Below are positions 33,102 to 41,929 of a stretch of DNA of 64,000 nt, one piece after another. Positions within the stretch are counted from its first letter, which is position 1; each line of letters starts with the position of its first letter. The DNA comes from Methylobacterium isbiliense. Its GTDB lineage: Bacteria > Pseudomonadota > Alphaproteobacteria > Rhizobiales > Beijerinckiaceae. The stretch is taken from the NCBI RefSeq assembly GCF_022179325.1, contig NZ_BPQQ01000040.1, positions 94,564-158,563 on the forward strand, in the 5' to 3' direction. The position numbers and the translations under genes are program-made. Under the pieces are notes generated by a model. That model was not told where the DNA came from. It ran no database searches and saw only the letters and a list, made by a program, of their open reading frames with translations.

Positions 33102-34457
33102 TCAGGAGGCGCCGGGGTAGCGGAACGGGTCGGGCGTGCGGGCCGCGTCGTACACGCACTCGCCCGCCACCCAGGTGGCCCGCACGGCGCGCTCGTCGCC
33201 CAGCGTCATCAGCACGAACAGCACCTCCTCGATGCTCTCGCAGCGCGCGGTGCGGTGGGCGAGGAGGGGCGTGGCCGCGAGGTCGAGGACGCACAGATCC
33301 GCGTCGTGGCCCGGAGCCAGGCGGCCGATGCGGTCCTCCAGATGCAGGGCCTCGGCGCCCCCGAGGGTGGCGAGGTAGAAGCCCTTGAGCGCGTCGAGGG
33401 CGGTGCCGCGCAGGGCCGCGACCTTGTAGGCCTCCCCGAGCGTGCGCAGCGGCGACAGGCTGGTGCCCGCCCCCACATCGGTGCCGAGCCCCACCCGCAC
33501 CGGGCGGCGCGGATCGAGCGCGTCGAACAGCCGGAAGAGGCCGCTGCCGAGGAAGAGGTTCGAGGTCGGGCAATGGGCGAGCGCCGCCCCGGCGGCGTGG
33601 CAGGTGCAGAAATCCGCTTCCTCCACGTGGATGGCGTGGCCGAAGACCGAGCGGCGCCCGACGAGGCCCGCATGGGCGTAGACGTCGAGGTAGCTCGACC
33701 GGGCCGGGAAGAGGTCGCGCACCCAGGCCACCTCGGCCGGGTTCTCGGCGAGGTGCGTCTGCAGGAAGAGGTTGTGGTGCTCGCGCAGCAGCGCGCCGGC
33801 CGCGTCGAGCTGCGCCTCCGTGCAGCTCGGCGCGAAGCGCGGGGTGACGGCGTAGTGTTGGCGCCCCCGCCCGTGCCAGCGCCGGATCAGCGCGAGGCTC
33901 TCCGCATAGCCCCGCTCCGCATCGTCCCGCAGGGCCTCCGGGGCGTGGCGGTCCATCAGCACCTTGCCGGCGACCATGCGGGTGTTGAACCGCTCGGATT
34001 CCGCGAAGAAGGCCTCCACCGAATGCGGATGCACCGTGCAGTAGACCGCCGCGCTGGTGGTCCCCGCCGCCAGGATCTCGCGGAAGAACAGCGCCGCGGC
34101 GGCCTGCGCGTGGGCGGGATCCGCGAAGGCGAGCTCGGCCGGGAAGGTGTAGCGGTCGAGCCAGGCCAGCAGCTGCTCCCCGTAGGCCCCAATCATCCCG
34201 ACCTGCGGGTAGTGGACGTGCGCGTCCACGAAGCCCGGGGCGATCAGCGCGGCCTCGTAGTGCACCGGCACGACGCCGGCGGGCACCCGCGCGGGATCGT
34301 AGGGGCCGAAGGCCGCGATGCGCCCGCCCTCGATCAGGATCAGCGCGTCCGGGTGGTGGACGAAGCACGCCTCCGCCGGCGCCAGGAACGGACTGCCCGA
34401 GAAGCTGATCGCCGGGCCGCGGATCGCGCGGGGGCGGGAGGGCGAGGTGGCTGCCAA
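33102..34457 (-). CDS. guaD: Guanine deaminase
   Basis: Zinc amidohydrolase of about 451 residues that converts guanine to xanthine and ammonia. Seen: FVDAHVHYPQVGMIG near residue 77 (HxH), TSAAVYCTVHPHSVEAFF, KVLMDRHAPE, QTHLAENPAEV, FGHAIHVEE, AHCPTSNLFLGSGLF, and GLGTDVGAGTSLSPLRT with the catalytic Asp. The start is uncertain: TTG 34457 has GGGAG 9 bases upstream and gives the usual length; GTG 34478 is an alternative. With the cytosine-deaminase-like gene this is the second nucleobase deaminase in the window. Confidence 0.92.
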   Translation of the reverse strand: MAATSPSRPRAIRGPAISFSGSPFLAPAEACFVHHPDALILIEGGRIAAFGPYDPARVPAGVVPVHYEAALIAPGFVDAHVHYPQVGMIGAYGEQLLAWLDRYTFPAELAFADPAHAQAAAALFFREILAAGTTSAAVYCTVHPHSVEAFFAESERFNTRMVAGKVLMDRHAPEALRDDAERGYAESLALIRRWHGRGRQHYAVTPRFAPSCTEAQLDAAGALLREHHNLFLQTHLAENPAEVAWVRDLFPARSSYLDVYAHAGLVGRRSVFGHAIHVEEADFCTCHAAGAALAHCPTSNLFLGSGLFRLFDALDPRRPVRVGLGTDVGAGTSLSPLRTLGEAYKVAALRGTALDALKGFYLATLGGAEALHLEDRIGRLAPGHDADLCVLDLAATPLLAHRTARCESIEEVLFVLMTLGDERAVRATWVAGECVYDAARTPDPFRYPGAS

Positions 34458-34788
34458 GATGTCGGTCTCCCGCGGCACGACGGTATCGGATCCCGTCACC
34501 GTCGAGGCGGGGTGCGGGACGAGGGCTCCAGCCGGCAGGCCAGGGAACCGCAGACGCCGCTCGTCCTCAAGCCGGTCCGGGTCGCGTCGCGGTCCGGCAC
34601 CCGTGCCGTAGGGGCACCCCAATCAGGTTCAGGGCCAGCGGGCCCTGCGGGCGCGCGTCGCAGCCGCCGTCCCGGCCCCCGCCCCGGGCTGCTGCGACAG
34701 GCCGCGTTGGATCGCGCCCCGCGCGCGCTATCTAAGGTGCGGTGCGGACTGACCGCGGCGAACCCGCGGCGAAGACATCTGGACGGAC
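34458..34788. other. Divergent intergenic region, guaD / hemH
   Basis: 331 bases. It contains a 7-bp hairpin, CAGGGCC-AGCG-GGCCCTG (34630-34647), and GC-rich sequence without a recognisable gene. The long frame that continues guaD upstream to 34622 opens on TTG and lacks family resemblance. No clear promoter was found. Confidence 0.4.
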
Positions 34789-35868
34789 ATGAACGAGGTG
34801 ACGAAGACCGCGGTGCTGGAGCGGGGCGCCACGCCGCTCGCGCCGGCAACGGCGCCCCTGCCGGCCGGCCACCCCACGGTGGCCTGGGGGCGCATCGGCG
34901 TGCTGCTGATGAATCTCGGCACGCCCGAGGGCACCAGCTACTGGCCGATGCGGCGCTACCTCAAGGAATTCCTCTCGGACCGCCGCGTCATCGAGGTGCC
35001 GCGTGCCATCTGGTGGCCGCTCCTCAACCTCGTGATCCTCACCAAGCGCCCGGGGCCGAAGGGCCGCGACTACGCCTCGATCTGGAACACCGAGCGCGAC
35101 GAGGGCCCGCTCAAGACGATCACGCGCAGCCAGGCCGAGAAGCTCCAGGCCGCGATGGGTGACCGCGTCGTCGTCGACTGGGCCATGCGCTACGGCAAGC
35201 CCGAGGTGGAGGCCCGCATCCAGGCGCTCCTCGACCAGGGCTGCGACCGCATCCTGCTGGTGCCGCTCTATCCGCAATACGCCGCCGCGACCTCGGCCAC
35301 CGCCTGCGACCAGGCCTTCCGGGCGCTGATGAGGATGCGCTGGCAGCCGACCGTGCGCGTCTCGCCGCCCTATCACGACGATCCGGTCTACATCGACGCG
35401 GTGGCGGCGGCGATCCGGCGCGACCTCGACGCGCTCGACTTCGAGCCCGAGGTGATCCTGACCTCGTTCCACGGCGTGCCGAAATCCTACCTGCTCAAGG
35501 GCGACCCCTACCATTGCCAGTGCGTGAAGACCGGGCGGCTGATCCGGGAGGCGCTGGGCTACTCGCCCGAGCGGATGCGGGTGACGTTCCAGTCCCGCTT
35601 CGGCAACGAGGAATGGCTCAAGCCCTACACGGACGAGACCGTCAAGGAACTCGCCGCGCAGGGGATCAAGCGTCTCGCCATCGTGGCGCCCGGCTTCACG
35701 GCCGACTGCCTGGAGACCCTGGAGGAACTCGACGGCGAGAACCGGCACTACTTCGAGGAGGGCGGCGGCGAGCATTTCGCCTACCTGCCCTGCCTCAACG
35801 ACGGGCTGGAGGGCATGCGGGTGATCGCCCACATCGTGCAGCGCGAGCTGCGCGGCTGGATCGACTGA
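34789..35868 (+). CDS. hemH: Ferrochelatase
   Basis: Inserts ferrous iron into protoporphyrin IX, the last step of protohaem synthesis; 359 residues. Seen: GVLLMNLGTPEGTSYWPMRRYL (in parts) near residue 37, LVPLYPQYAAATSATA near residue 162, TSFHGVPKSYLLKGDPYH near residue 225 with the metal-handling His, TFQSRFGNEEWLKPYT and FTADCLETLEEL with the catalytic Glu. An N-terminal extension of about 30 residues precedes the core. Followed after 10 bases by an O-methyltransferase gene. Confidence 0.95.
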   Translation: MNEVTKTAVLERGATPLAPATAPLPAGHPTVAWGRIGVLLMNLGTPEGTSYWPMRRYLKEFLSDRRVIEVPRAIWWPLLNLVILTKRPGPKGRDYASIWNTERDEGPLKTITRSQAEKLQAAMGDRVVVDWAMRYGKPEVEARIQALLDQGCDRILLVPLYPQYAAATSATACDQAFRALMRMRWQPTVRVSPPYHDDPVYIDAVAAAIRRDLDALDFEPEVILTSFHGVPKSYLLKGDPYHCQCVKTGRLIREALGYSPERMRVTFQSRFGNEEWLKPYTDETVKELAAQGIKRLAIVAPGFTADCLETLEELDGENRHYFEEGGGEHFAYLPCLNDGLEGMRVIAHIVQRELRGWID

Positions 35869-35878
35869 GGGGGCGGCC

Positions 35879-36541
35879 ATGACGGTCGATCCGCGCTGGG
35901 AGGAGGTCGACCGCTACCTCGTCGACCGGCTGATCCCGCCGGATGCCGCCCGCGACGGCGCGCTCGCGGCGAGCGGCTCCGCGGGCCTGCCGCCGATCGC
36001 GGTGGCGCCGACGCACGGCAAGCTCCTGATGCTGCTCGCGCAGGGCATGGGCGCGCGGCGCATCCTGGAGATCGGCACCCTCGGCGGCTACTCGACCCTC
36101 TGGCTCGCCCGCGCGCTGCCGGCGGGCGGGCGCCTCGTCACCATCGAGGCCGATCCGCGCCACGCCGCGGTGGCGCGCGGGAGCTTCGCCCGGGCCGGCC
36201 TGGCCGGAATCATCGACCTGCGGGAGGGCCGCGCCCTCGACGTGCTGCCGACGCTCCGGGGCGAGGGGCCGTTCGACTTCGTCTTCATCGACGCCGACAA
36301 GCCGTCGAACCCCGACTACGTCGCGCACGCGCTCACCCTCGCGCGGCCCGGCACCCTGATCGTCCTCGACAACGTGGTGCGCCGCGGCGCCGTCACCGAC
36401 CCGGCGGGGGACGAGGCGGTGCAGGGCGTGCGCCGCGCCCTCGACCTCGTGGCGGCCGAGCCCCGCCTCGACGCCACGGTGATCCAGACCGTGGGCGAGA
36501 AGGGCTGGGACGGGTTCGCGCTGATCCGGGTGGTGGGCTGA
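35879..36541 (+). CDS. SAM-dependent O-methyltransferase (Methyltransf_3 / COMT-like)
   Basis: Class I methyltransferase of 220 residues. Seen: AVAPTHGKLLMLLAQ near residue 41, SAM motif I RILEIGTLGGYSTLWLARAL near 61-80, the acidic strand end VTIEADPRHAAVA, and FDFVFIDADKPSNPDYV with the metal-binding Asp pair, followed by LIVLDNVVRRGAV. This is the cation-dependent catechol-type O-methyltransferase pattern. Substrate unknown; there is no clear functional link with hemH, 10 bases upstream. Confidence 0.9.
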   Translation: MTVDPRWEEVDRYLVDRLIPPDAARDGALAASGSAGLPPIAVAPTHGKLLMLLAQGMGARRILEIGTLGGYSTLWLARALPAGGRLVTIEADPRHAAVARGSFARAGLAGIIDLREGRALDVLPTLRGEGPFDFVFIDADKPSNPDYVAHALTLARPGTLIVLDNVVRRGAVTDPAGDEAVQGVRRALDLVAAEPRLDATVIQTVGEKGWDGFALIRVVG

Positions 36542-36651
36542 GCATCTCGCGCAATCGGCGGCCGCTGTCGCGAAGCCCGACGGGCGCGGGTGCGCAACGC
36601 GGGACCGCCCGGGGCCGTTATGGGCACGACCCCGAAGCCGGAGACGCCACG

Positions 36652-36957
36652 ATGCAAGACCTCATCGCCGCACTCATCTCGTTCTTCCTCATCGATCCCC
36701 TGCAGGCGGAGATGGCCGACAAGCTGCGGGCGGCCCGCGCGCCGCAAGCGGTCGTCAGCGACCTGACGGCCTGCGCCCAGGCGGCCAAGCCGGCGATCGT
36801 GGACCGTGCCACGGGCGACCCCTGGTGGGCGGTCTCCAGCGTCGTCCAGGTCTGGATCGGCACGGCGCAGCCCGACGCGGTCCTGGCCGACACGGCGCCG
36901 TCCTGCCGGCCCGCCATCGAGGCCGCGCGGTCGTTCTGGCAGGGCCGCGCGACCTGA
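36652..36957 (+). CDS. Small hypothetical protein, 101 residues
   Basis: I do not recognise a family. A hydrophobic N-terminus (LIAALISFFLI, residues 4-14) could be a membrane anchor or uncleaved signal. The rest is alanine-rich and helical with two cysteines (41 and 84), which could pair if the protein is periplasmic. GGAGACG lies before the ATG. It stands alone between the methyltransferase and glutaminase genes. Frame use and ribosome site support coding. Confidence 0.65.
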   Translation: MQDLIAALISFFLIDPLQAEMADKLRAARAPQAVVSDLTACAQAAKPAIVDRATGDPWWAVSSVVQVWIGTAQPDAVLADTAPSCRPAIEAARSFWQGRAT

Positions 36958-37176
36958 TCCGCTCCGCCCCGCGGGGTCGGGGCACGCCGCGCGAGCATGG
37001 TCCTTGCTTCGGGCCCATCGCGGCCTCTCCGGCCGCCGCGCTGCCGCGCGCCCCAGCCTGGCCGATCGGCTCGGCCTTCCGCTCCGGCGTCATCGTCGCC
37101 GGCAGGCCGGTGACCGCCCCGCCGAACGATGCTGCGAGGCGGCCCCTCCCGCTCACGCCCCGGATCCGCCCCACTG

Positions 37177-38118
37177 ATGAACACCTCCGCATCCCGCCTT
37201 GAGAGCGTCGTCCGGGAGATCGCCGAGGAGATGCGCGCGCGGCCCGACCGGGGCGAGGTGGCGACCTACATTCCCGAACTCGCCCGGGTCGATCCGGGCG
37301 CCTTCGGCCTCGTGGTGATCGATGCCGATGGCACGGTGGCGGCGGGCGGCGACAGCGACGTGCCGTTCTCGATCCAGAGCATCTCGAAGGTGTTCACCCT
37401 GACCCTCGCGCTCGGCATGGTCGGCGACCGGCTGTGGCGGCGGGTGGGGCGCGAGCCCTCCGGCAGCCCGTTCAACTCCATCGTCCAGCTCGAATACGAG
37501 CGCGGCATCCCGCGCAATCCCTTCATCAATGCCGGGGCGATCGCCGTCACGGACCTGATCCTGTCCCGGCACAAGCCCCGCGAGGCGCTGGGCGAGATCC
37601 TGCGCTTCATGCAGGTGCTGGCGCAGGATTCCTCGATCGTCATCGACGAGGCGGTGGCGGCCTCCGAGCAGCGCACGGGGTTCCGCAACGGCGCGCTCGC
37701 CCACTACATGAAGTCCTTCGGGGTGATCGAGAACCCGGTCGAGTACGTGCTCGGGGTCTACTTCCACCACTGCGCCATCGCCATGACCTGCCGGCAGCTC
37801 GCCACGGCCGGGCGCTTCCTCGCCCATGCGGGGCGCGATCCCACCACCGGCCACTCGGTGGTGCCGCCCGAGCGGGCACGGCGCATCAACGCGGTGATGC
37901 TCACCTGCGGCCACTACGACGGTTCGGGGGAATTCGCCTACCGGGTCGGCCTGCCCGGCAAGAGCGGCGTCGGCGGCGGGATCCTGGCGGTCGCGCCGGG
38001 CAAGGCCTCGATCGCGGTCTGGTCGCCGGGGCTCGACGCAGCGGGCAACTCGCATCTCGGGCGGATCGCGCTCGAAGCGCTCACCCGGCGGCTGGGCTGG
38101 TCGATCTTCGGGGTGTGA
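37177..38118 (+). CDS. glsA: Glutaminase A
   Basis: Serine-dependent glutaminase of 313 residues, hydrolysing glutamine to glutamate and ammonia. Seen: [18 protein letters not shown] near residue 61 with the catalytic Sxx[16 protein letters not shown] near residue 113, and [20 protein letters not shown] with the Tyr, then [15 protein letters not shown] near residue 260. The ATG at 37177 gives normal length; an upstream ATG at 37129 is in frame. Glutamate is also the end product of the 5-oxoprolinase genes further on. Convergent with dadA. Confidence 0.94.
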   Translation: MNTSASRLESVVREIAEEMRARPDRGEVATYIPELARVDPGAFGLVVIDADGTVAAGGDSDVPFSIQSISKVFTLTLALGMVGDRLWRRVGREPSGSPFNSIVQLEYERGIPRNPFINAGAIAVTDLILSRHKPREALGEILRFMQVLAQDSSIVIDEAVAASEQRTGFRNGALAHYMKSFGVIENPVEYVLGVYFHHCAIAMTCRQLATAGRFLAHAGRDPTTGHSVVPPERARRINAVMLTCGHYDGSGEFAYRVGLPGKSGVGGGILAVAPGKASIAVWSPGLDAAGNSHLGRIALEALTRRLGWSIFGV

Positions 38119-38147
38119 GCCGGGAGCCCGACGGAGGGCTCCCGGTC

Positions 38148-39413
38148 TCAGGCGGCCTTGAGGTAGCGCGCGGCGGCCAGGTCGTCGTGGGCGATCTCAG
38201 GGGCGCGGCCGGTGACGAGGTCGGCGAGCATCCGGCCCGAGCCGCAGGCCATCGTCCAGCCGAGCGTGCCGTGGCCGGTATTGGTGTAGAGGTTGGCATA
38301 GGCCGTGGGGCCGACGACCGGCGTGCCATCGGGGGTCATCGGGCGCAGGCCCGTCCAGAAGGTCGCCCCCGCCGCATCGCCCCCGTCCGGGAAGAGGTCG
38401 GCCAGCGAGCGCTCCAGCGTGGCGCGCCGCGGCCCGCGCAGCGTCCGGCTGAAGCCCGCGAGTTCCGCCGTCCCGCCGACCCGGATGCGGTCGCCGAGCC
38501 GGGTGATCGCGACCTTGAAGGTCTCGTCCATCACCGTCGAGACCGGGGCCGCGGCCGCATTCGTGACGGGCAGCGTCAGCGAATAGCCCTTCACCGGATA
38601 GACCGGCAGCGACAGGCCGAGCGGGCGCAGCAGCGCCGGGGTGTAGCTGCCCATCGCGGCCACGTAGGCGTCCGCCGTCAGCACCTCGCCCGCGCCCGTG
38701 GCGACGCCGGTGATCCGGCCGCCCTCGTGGCGCAGGCCCGCGATGGTCACGCCGTAGCGGAAGACGACGCCCCGCCGCGCGCAGAGGGCCGCGAGGCGCT
38801 GCGTGAACAGATGCGCGTCGCCGGTCTCGTCGCCGGGCAGGCGCAGGCCGCCGGCAAGCCGCCCGCGCACCCGCGCCAGGGCCGGTTCGGCGGCGACGCA
38901 GCCGGCCGGATCGAGCACCTCGTAGGCCACGGCGTACTGGTCGAGGACGCCGGTATCCTCGGCCACGTGGTCGAGCTGCTTCTGGGTGCGGAAGAGCTGC
39001 AGCGTGCCCTTCTCGCGGTGATCGTAGGTGATGCCGGTCTCCCGGCGCAGCTCGCGCAGGACGTCGCGGCTGTACTCGGCCAGCCGCACCATCCGGCCCT
39101 TGTTGCGCCGGTAGGCCTCCTCCGTGCAGTTCGCCAGCATCTGCGCGAGCCAGCCGTAGAGGCGCGGCTCCAGGCTCGGCCACAGCACCAGCGGCCGGTG
39201 GCGCATCATCAGCCACTTCATCGCCTTGAGGGGAATGCCGGGGGCTGCCCAGGGGGCCGAGTAGCCGGGCGAGACCTGGCCCGCATTGGCGAAGCTCGTC
39301 TCCAGGCCGGCCGCCGGCTGGCGGTCGAGCACCGTGACCTGATGGCCCGCGCGGGCGAGGTAATAGGCCGAGGCGACGCCCACGACGCCACCACCGAGGA
39401 CGAGGACCCGCAT
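38148..39413 (-). CDS. dadA: D-amino acid dehydrogenase, small subunit type
   Basis: FAD-dependent membrane-associated enzyme of 421 residues that oxidises D-alanine and other D-amino acids to 2-oxo acids. Seen: FAD motif [20 protein letters not shown] (first 20 residues), [19 protein letters not shown] near residue 39, [30 protein letters not shown] (in parts), [10 protein letters not shown] and [21 protein letters not shown] precedes ATG 39413. It diverges from an Lrp-type regulator with candidate operators between. No alanine racemase gene is adjacent. Confidence 0.94.
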   Translation of the reverse strand: MRVLVLGGGVVGVASAYYLARAGHQVTVLDRQPAAGLETSFANAGQVSPGYSAPWAAPGIPLKAMKWLMMRHRPLVLWPSLEPRLYGWLAQMLANCTEEAYRRNKGRMVRLAEYSRDVLRELRRETGITYDHREKGTLQLFRTQKQLDHVAEDTGVLDQYAVAYEVLDPAGCVAAEPALARVRGRLAGGLRLPGDETGDAHLFTQRLAALCARRGVVFRYGVTIAGLRHEGGRITGVATGAGEVLTADAYVAAMGSYTPALLRPLGLSLPVYPVKGYSLTLPVTNAAAAPVSTVMDETFKVAITRLGDRIRVGGTAELAGFSRTLRGPRRATLERSLADLFPDGGDAAGATFWTGLRPMTPDGTPVVGPTAYANLYTNTGHGTLGWTMACGSGRMLADLVTGRAPEIAHDDLAAARYLKAA

Positions 39414-39428
39414 CGTGCACCACCCTCC

Positions 39429-39456
39429 GCGCAACCGGATGCCCGGAGTGTTGCGC
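39429..39456. promoter_or_regulatory. Inverted repeat in the dadA/lrp divergent region
   Basis: GCGCAAC (39429-39435), 14 bases, GTTGCGC (39450-39456). The half-site centres are 21 bases apart, two helical turns, as expected for a regulator bound on one DNA face. It lies 16 bases before the dadA ATG. Probable target of the adjacent Lrp-type protein. Confidence 0.55.
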
Positions 39457-39519
39457 AAGGATCGCCGAATATCCCGCCCGAATGCCGCAGGACATGCGAT
39501 AAAGCGGCCTCTCGCGGCA

Positions 39520-39549
39520 GGATCTGCGAGGCGACGAAAGGATCTGCGA
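39520..39549 (+). repeat. 10-bp direct repeat before the lrp-type start
   Basis: GGATCTGCGA at 39520-39529 and again at 39540-39549, 20 bases apart, the second copy abutting the ATG at 39550. The helical phasing suggests a protein-binding site, perhaps for autoregulation. Confidence 0.5.
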
Positions 39550-40002
39550 ATGGTGCGGGACGAGATTGACGCGCGCATCCTGCGCGTCCTGCGCGGCAAC
39601 GGGCGCATCAGCAACGCCGACCTCGCCGCCGAGGTCGGCCTGTCGCCCTCCGCGACGCTGCGCCGGCTGCGGCTGCTCGAGCGCAGCGGCGTCATCCGCG
39701 GCTACACGGCGCTGATCGACGAGGCGGACGGGGCCGAGCCCCTGGTGGTGCTGACGCAGATCACCCTCGACCGGCAGACGGAGGAATACCTGAACCGCTT
39801 CGAGGCGGCGGTGCGCCGCTGCCCGGAGGTGCGCTCCTGCTACCTGATGACCGGGCTCTCCGACTACTTGGTGCGGATCGAGGTGGCGGATGCGGGCGAC
39901 TACGAGCGCCTGCACAAGGAGGTGCTCTCGCGCCTGCCCGGGGTCGCGCGCATCCAGTCGAGCTTCGCGATCCGCACCGTGGTGGGGCGGGGGCGCGGGT
40001 GA
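39550..40002 (+). CDS. Lrp/AsnC-family regulator
   Basis: 150 residues, standard length. Seen: helix-turn-helix [20 protein letters not shown] and [20 protein letters not shown] near residues 9-50, then the RAM ligand-binding domain with [29 protein letters not shown] and AIRTVV. It is divergent from dadA, so it most likely controls D-alanine/alanine catabolism in response to an amino acid (known arrangement; inference here). It may also repress itself through the direct repeat at 39520. Confidence 0.93.
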   Translation: MVRDEIDARILRVLRGNGRISNADLAAEVGLSPSATLRRLRLLERSGVIRGYTALIDEADGAEPLVVLTQITLDRQTEEYLNRFEAAVRRCPEVRSCYLMTGLSDYLVRIEVADAGDYERLHKEVLSRLPGVARIQSSFAIRTVVGRGRG

Positions 40003-40063
40003 TCGCTGGCGTCCGGTACGCTCCTTGCTGCATCATCGCCGCGGCAGTGGGCCGGGGCTGGGA

Positions 40064-40957
40064 ATGGCGGATCTGCGGAGCCTCGAAGTCTTCTACTGGA
40101 CGGCGACCCTGTGCAGCTTCCGGCAGGCGGCGGAGCGCCTGAACACGACCCAGCCGGCGGTGTCCCAGCGCATCGCGGCGCTGGAGGAGGGGTTCGGCGT
40201 GAAGCTGTTCGAGCGGCGCGCCCGTTCGGTCTGCCTCACCGCCAAGGGGCGCGATCTGCTCGTCTACGCGGAGCGATTCCTGCGCCTGCGCACCGAGATG
40301 ATGGCCGCCATCGCGAGTCCGGGCACCATGCGGGGCGTGCTGCGGCTCGGCGTGGCGGAGACCATCGTCCACACCTGGCTGATGCGCTTCATCGAGGCGA
40401 TGAGCCAGACCTATCCGGGCGTCACCGTCGACATCTCGGTCGACATCTCCCCCAACATGCGCGAGGCGCTGCTCGCCCGCGACCTCGACCTCGCCTTCAT
40501 GGTCGGGCCGATCACCATGCCGAGCCTCGTGAATCTGCCCCTGTGCAGCTACTCGCTGGCCTGGATCGCCGCGCCGCAGCTCGACGTCGGCCCGGGCGAG
40601 GTGGCGCTCGCCGACCTCATGCGCTTCCCGATCATCACCTACCCGAAGAACACCACGCCCTACGTGCAGTTGCGCGACCTGCTCGCGCGCTCGAACCTGC
40701 CGCCGCCGCGCCTCCACAGCAACGCCTCGCTCTCCACCATCGTGCGCATGACGCTGGAGGGCATCGGCATCTGCGTGATCCCGCCCGCGATCGTGCGGCG
40801 CGAGATCGAGAGCGGGCAGCTGCGCGTGCTGAGCACCCAGGTCCACCTGCCCGACATCGGCTTCACCGCCACCTACGCCAACGCGCCCGATTGCGGGCTG
40901 GCCGCCCCCGCCGCCCGTCTCGCCTGCGCGGTGGCCAGCGGGACGAGCCATGGATAA
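40064..40957 (+). CDS. LysR-family transcriptional regulator
   Basis: 297 residues. Seen: N-terminal winged helix [20 protein letters not shown] and [21 protein letters not shown] (in parts) near residues 4-48, then a LysR substrate-binding domain with [16 protein letters not shown] and [16 protein letters not shown]. The start ATG 40064 has GGGG upstream. Its stop codon lies inside a T-N11-A palindrome at 40953-40969. It is transcribed toward the DUF1445/importer/pxp genes and is the natural candidate for their activator (inference). Confidence 0.92.
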   Translation: MADLRSLEVFYWTATLCSFRQAAERLNTTQPAVSQRIAALEEGFGVKLFERRARSVCLTAKGRDLLVYAERFLRLRTEMMAAIASPGTMRGVLRLGVAETIVHTWLMRFIEAMSQTYPGVTVDISVDISPNMREALLARDLDLAFMVGPITMPSLVNLPLCSYSLAWIAAPQLDVGPGEVALADLMRFPIITYPKNTTPYVQLRDLLARSNLPPPRLHSNASLSTIVRMTLEGIGICVIPPAIVRREIESGQLRVLSTQVHLPDIGFTATYANAPDCGLAAPAARLACAVASGTSHG

Positions 40958-40969
40958 GCTCAGCTTATC
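40953..40969. promoter_or_regulatory. LysR-type T-N11-A box at the end of the lysR gene
   Basis: GATAAGC-TCA-GCTTATC, 7-bp arms around 3 bases, containing T-N11-A, the general LysR-type binding pattern. It covers the stop codon of the lysR gene and lies 80 bases before the DUF1445 ATG, a usual place for an activator site. Confidence 0.65.
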
Positions 40970-40993
40970 GAACTTGATGCGAAATCACGATTG

Positions 40994-41005
40994 GCGCTTA
41001 AGCGC
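40994..41005. promoter_or_regulatory. 12-bp perfect palindrome before the DUF1445 gene
   Basis: GCGCTTAAGCGC, 44 bases before the ATG at 41049 and 25 bases after the T-N11-A box. CTTA/TAAG is shared with that box, so it could be a weaker second site for the same LysR protein. Confidence 0.45.
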
Positions 41006-41048
41006 ACAGAATGTGACCATGCCGCATTCCTGGGCAAAGGGAGTGCCG

Positions 41049-41864
41049 ATGCAGACCGTCCCCTTCCGGAACCCCGCCGAGCGCGCCCGTCTGACCGGCC
41101 GCGAGGCGCGCCTCGCCTGCCGCAGCGGCCAGATCAGCGGCAGCACCGCGGGCCTCGCCCACGGCTACGTGCAGGGCAACCTCGCGGTCCTGCCGAAGGA
41201 CCTCGCCACCGACTTCCTGCTGTTCGCGCAGCGCAACCCGAAGCCCTGCCCGATCGTCGGCGTGTCGGCCCCGGGCGAGCGCCGCATTCCCGAACTGGGC
41301 GAGGATCTCGACATCGCCACCGACGTCTCGGGCTACCGCGTCTGGCGCCACGGCGAGGTGGTGGAGGAGCGCCTGGAGGTCGCCGACCTGTGGCGCGACG
41401 ACCTCGTGGCCTTCGTGATCGGCTGCTCCTTCTCGTTCGAGGCCGCGATGGTCGAGGACGGGCTGCCGCTGCGCCACGTCGAGATGGGCGTGCGGGTGCC
41501 GATGTACCGCACCAGCATCCCGTGCGTTCCGGCCGGTCCCTTCGCAGGCCCGATGGTGGTGTCGATGCGCCCGCTCACGCCCGCCCAGGCGATCCGCGCG
41601 GTGCAGATCACCTCGCGCTTCCCCGCCGTGCACGGCGCGCCGGTGCATCTCGGCCTGCCCGAGCAGATCGGCATCCGCGACCTCATGCGGCCCGATTACG
41701 GCGACCCCGTCGAGATCCGCCCCGACGAGATCCCGGTCTTCTGGGCCTGCGGGGTCACGCCCCAGTCGGTGATCGCGGCCTCGAAGCCGGATTTCGCGAT
41801 CACCCACGCGCCGGGCGCCATGCTCGTCACCGACCGCCGCAACGCGGAGTACGCGGTGCTCTGA
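41049..41864 (+). CDS. DUF1445 protein, D-glutamate cyclase-like (putative hydro-lyase)
   Basis: 271 residues, normal for the bacterial DUF1445 family. Seen: [22 protein letters not shown] (in parts) near residue 18, [47 protein letters not shown] (in parts), [24 protein letters not shown] (in parts), [21 protein letters not shown] and [12 protein letters not shown]. Known: the mammalian DUF1445 enzyme DGLUCY turns D-glutamate into 5-oxo-D-proline. The same cluster encodes 5-oxoprolinase, which supports a related role here. AAGGGAG precedes the ATG. Confidence 0.88.
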   Translation: MQTVPFRNPAERARLTGREARLACRSGQISGSTAGLAHGYVQGNLAVLPKDLATDFLLFAQRNPKPCPIVGVSAPGERRIPELGEDLDIATDVSGYRVWRHGEVVEERLEVADLWRDDLVAFVIGCSFSFEAAMVEDGLPLRHVEMGVRVPMYRTSIPCVPAGPFAGPMVVSMRPLTPAQAIRAVQITSRFPAVHGAPVHLGLPEQIGIRDLMRPDYGDPVEIRPDEIPVFWACGVTPQSVIAASKPDFAITHAPGAMLVTDRRNAEYAVL

Positions 41865-41929
41865 TTCCCCTGGCCCCTCCGCCGGCCCTGCTCAATCGCT
41901 CACCTTGCGCTCACCTTGGAGGCACGTGC

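Noticed and set aside
34458-34622. Longer guaD beginning at TTG 34622
   Set aside because: The added 55 residues are Arg/Pro-rich without family resemblance, and a ribosome site supports TTG 34457.
34600-34647. TPP-riboswitch-like strings GAACCTGAT and GGGGTGCC on the minus strand upstream of guaD
   Set aside because: They stand in the reverse order to the THI box and lack the CTGAGA segment. The downstream gene is not related to thiamine. Treated as coincidence.
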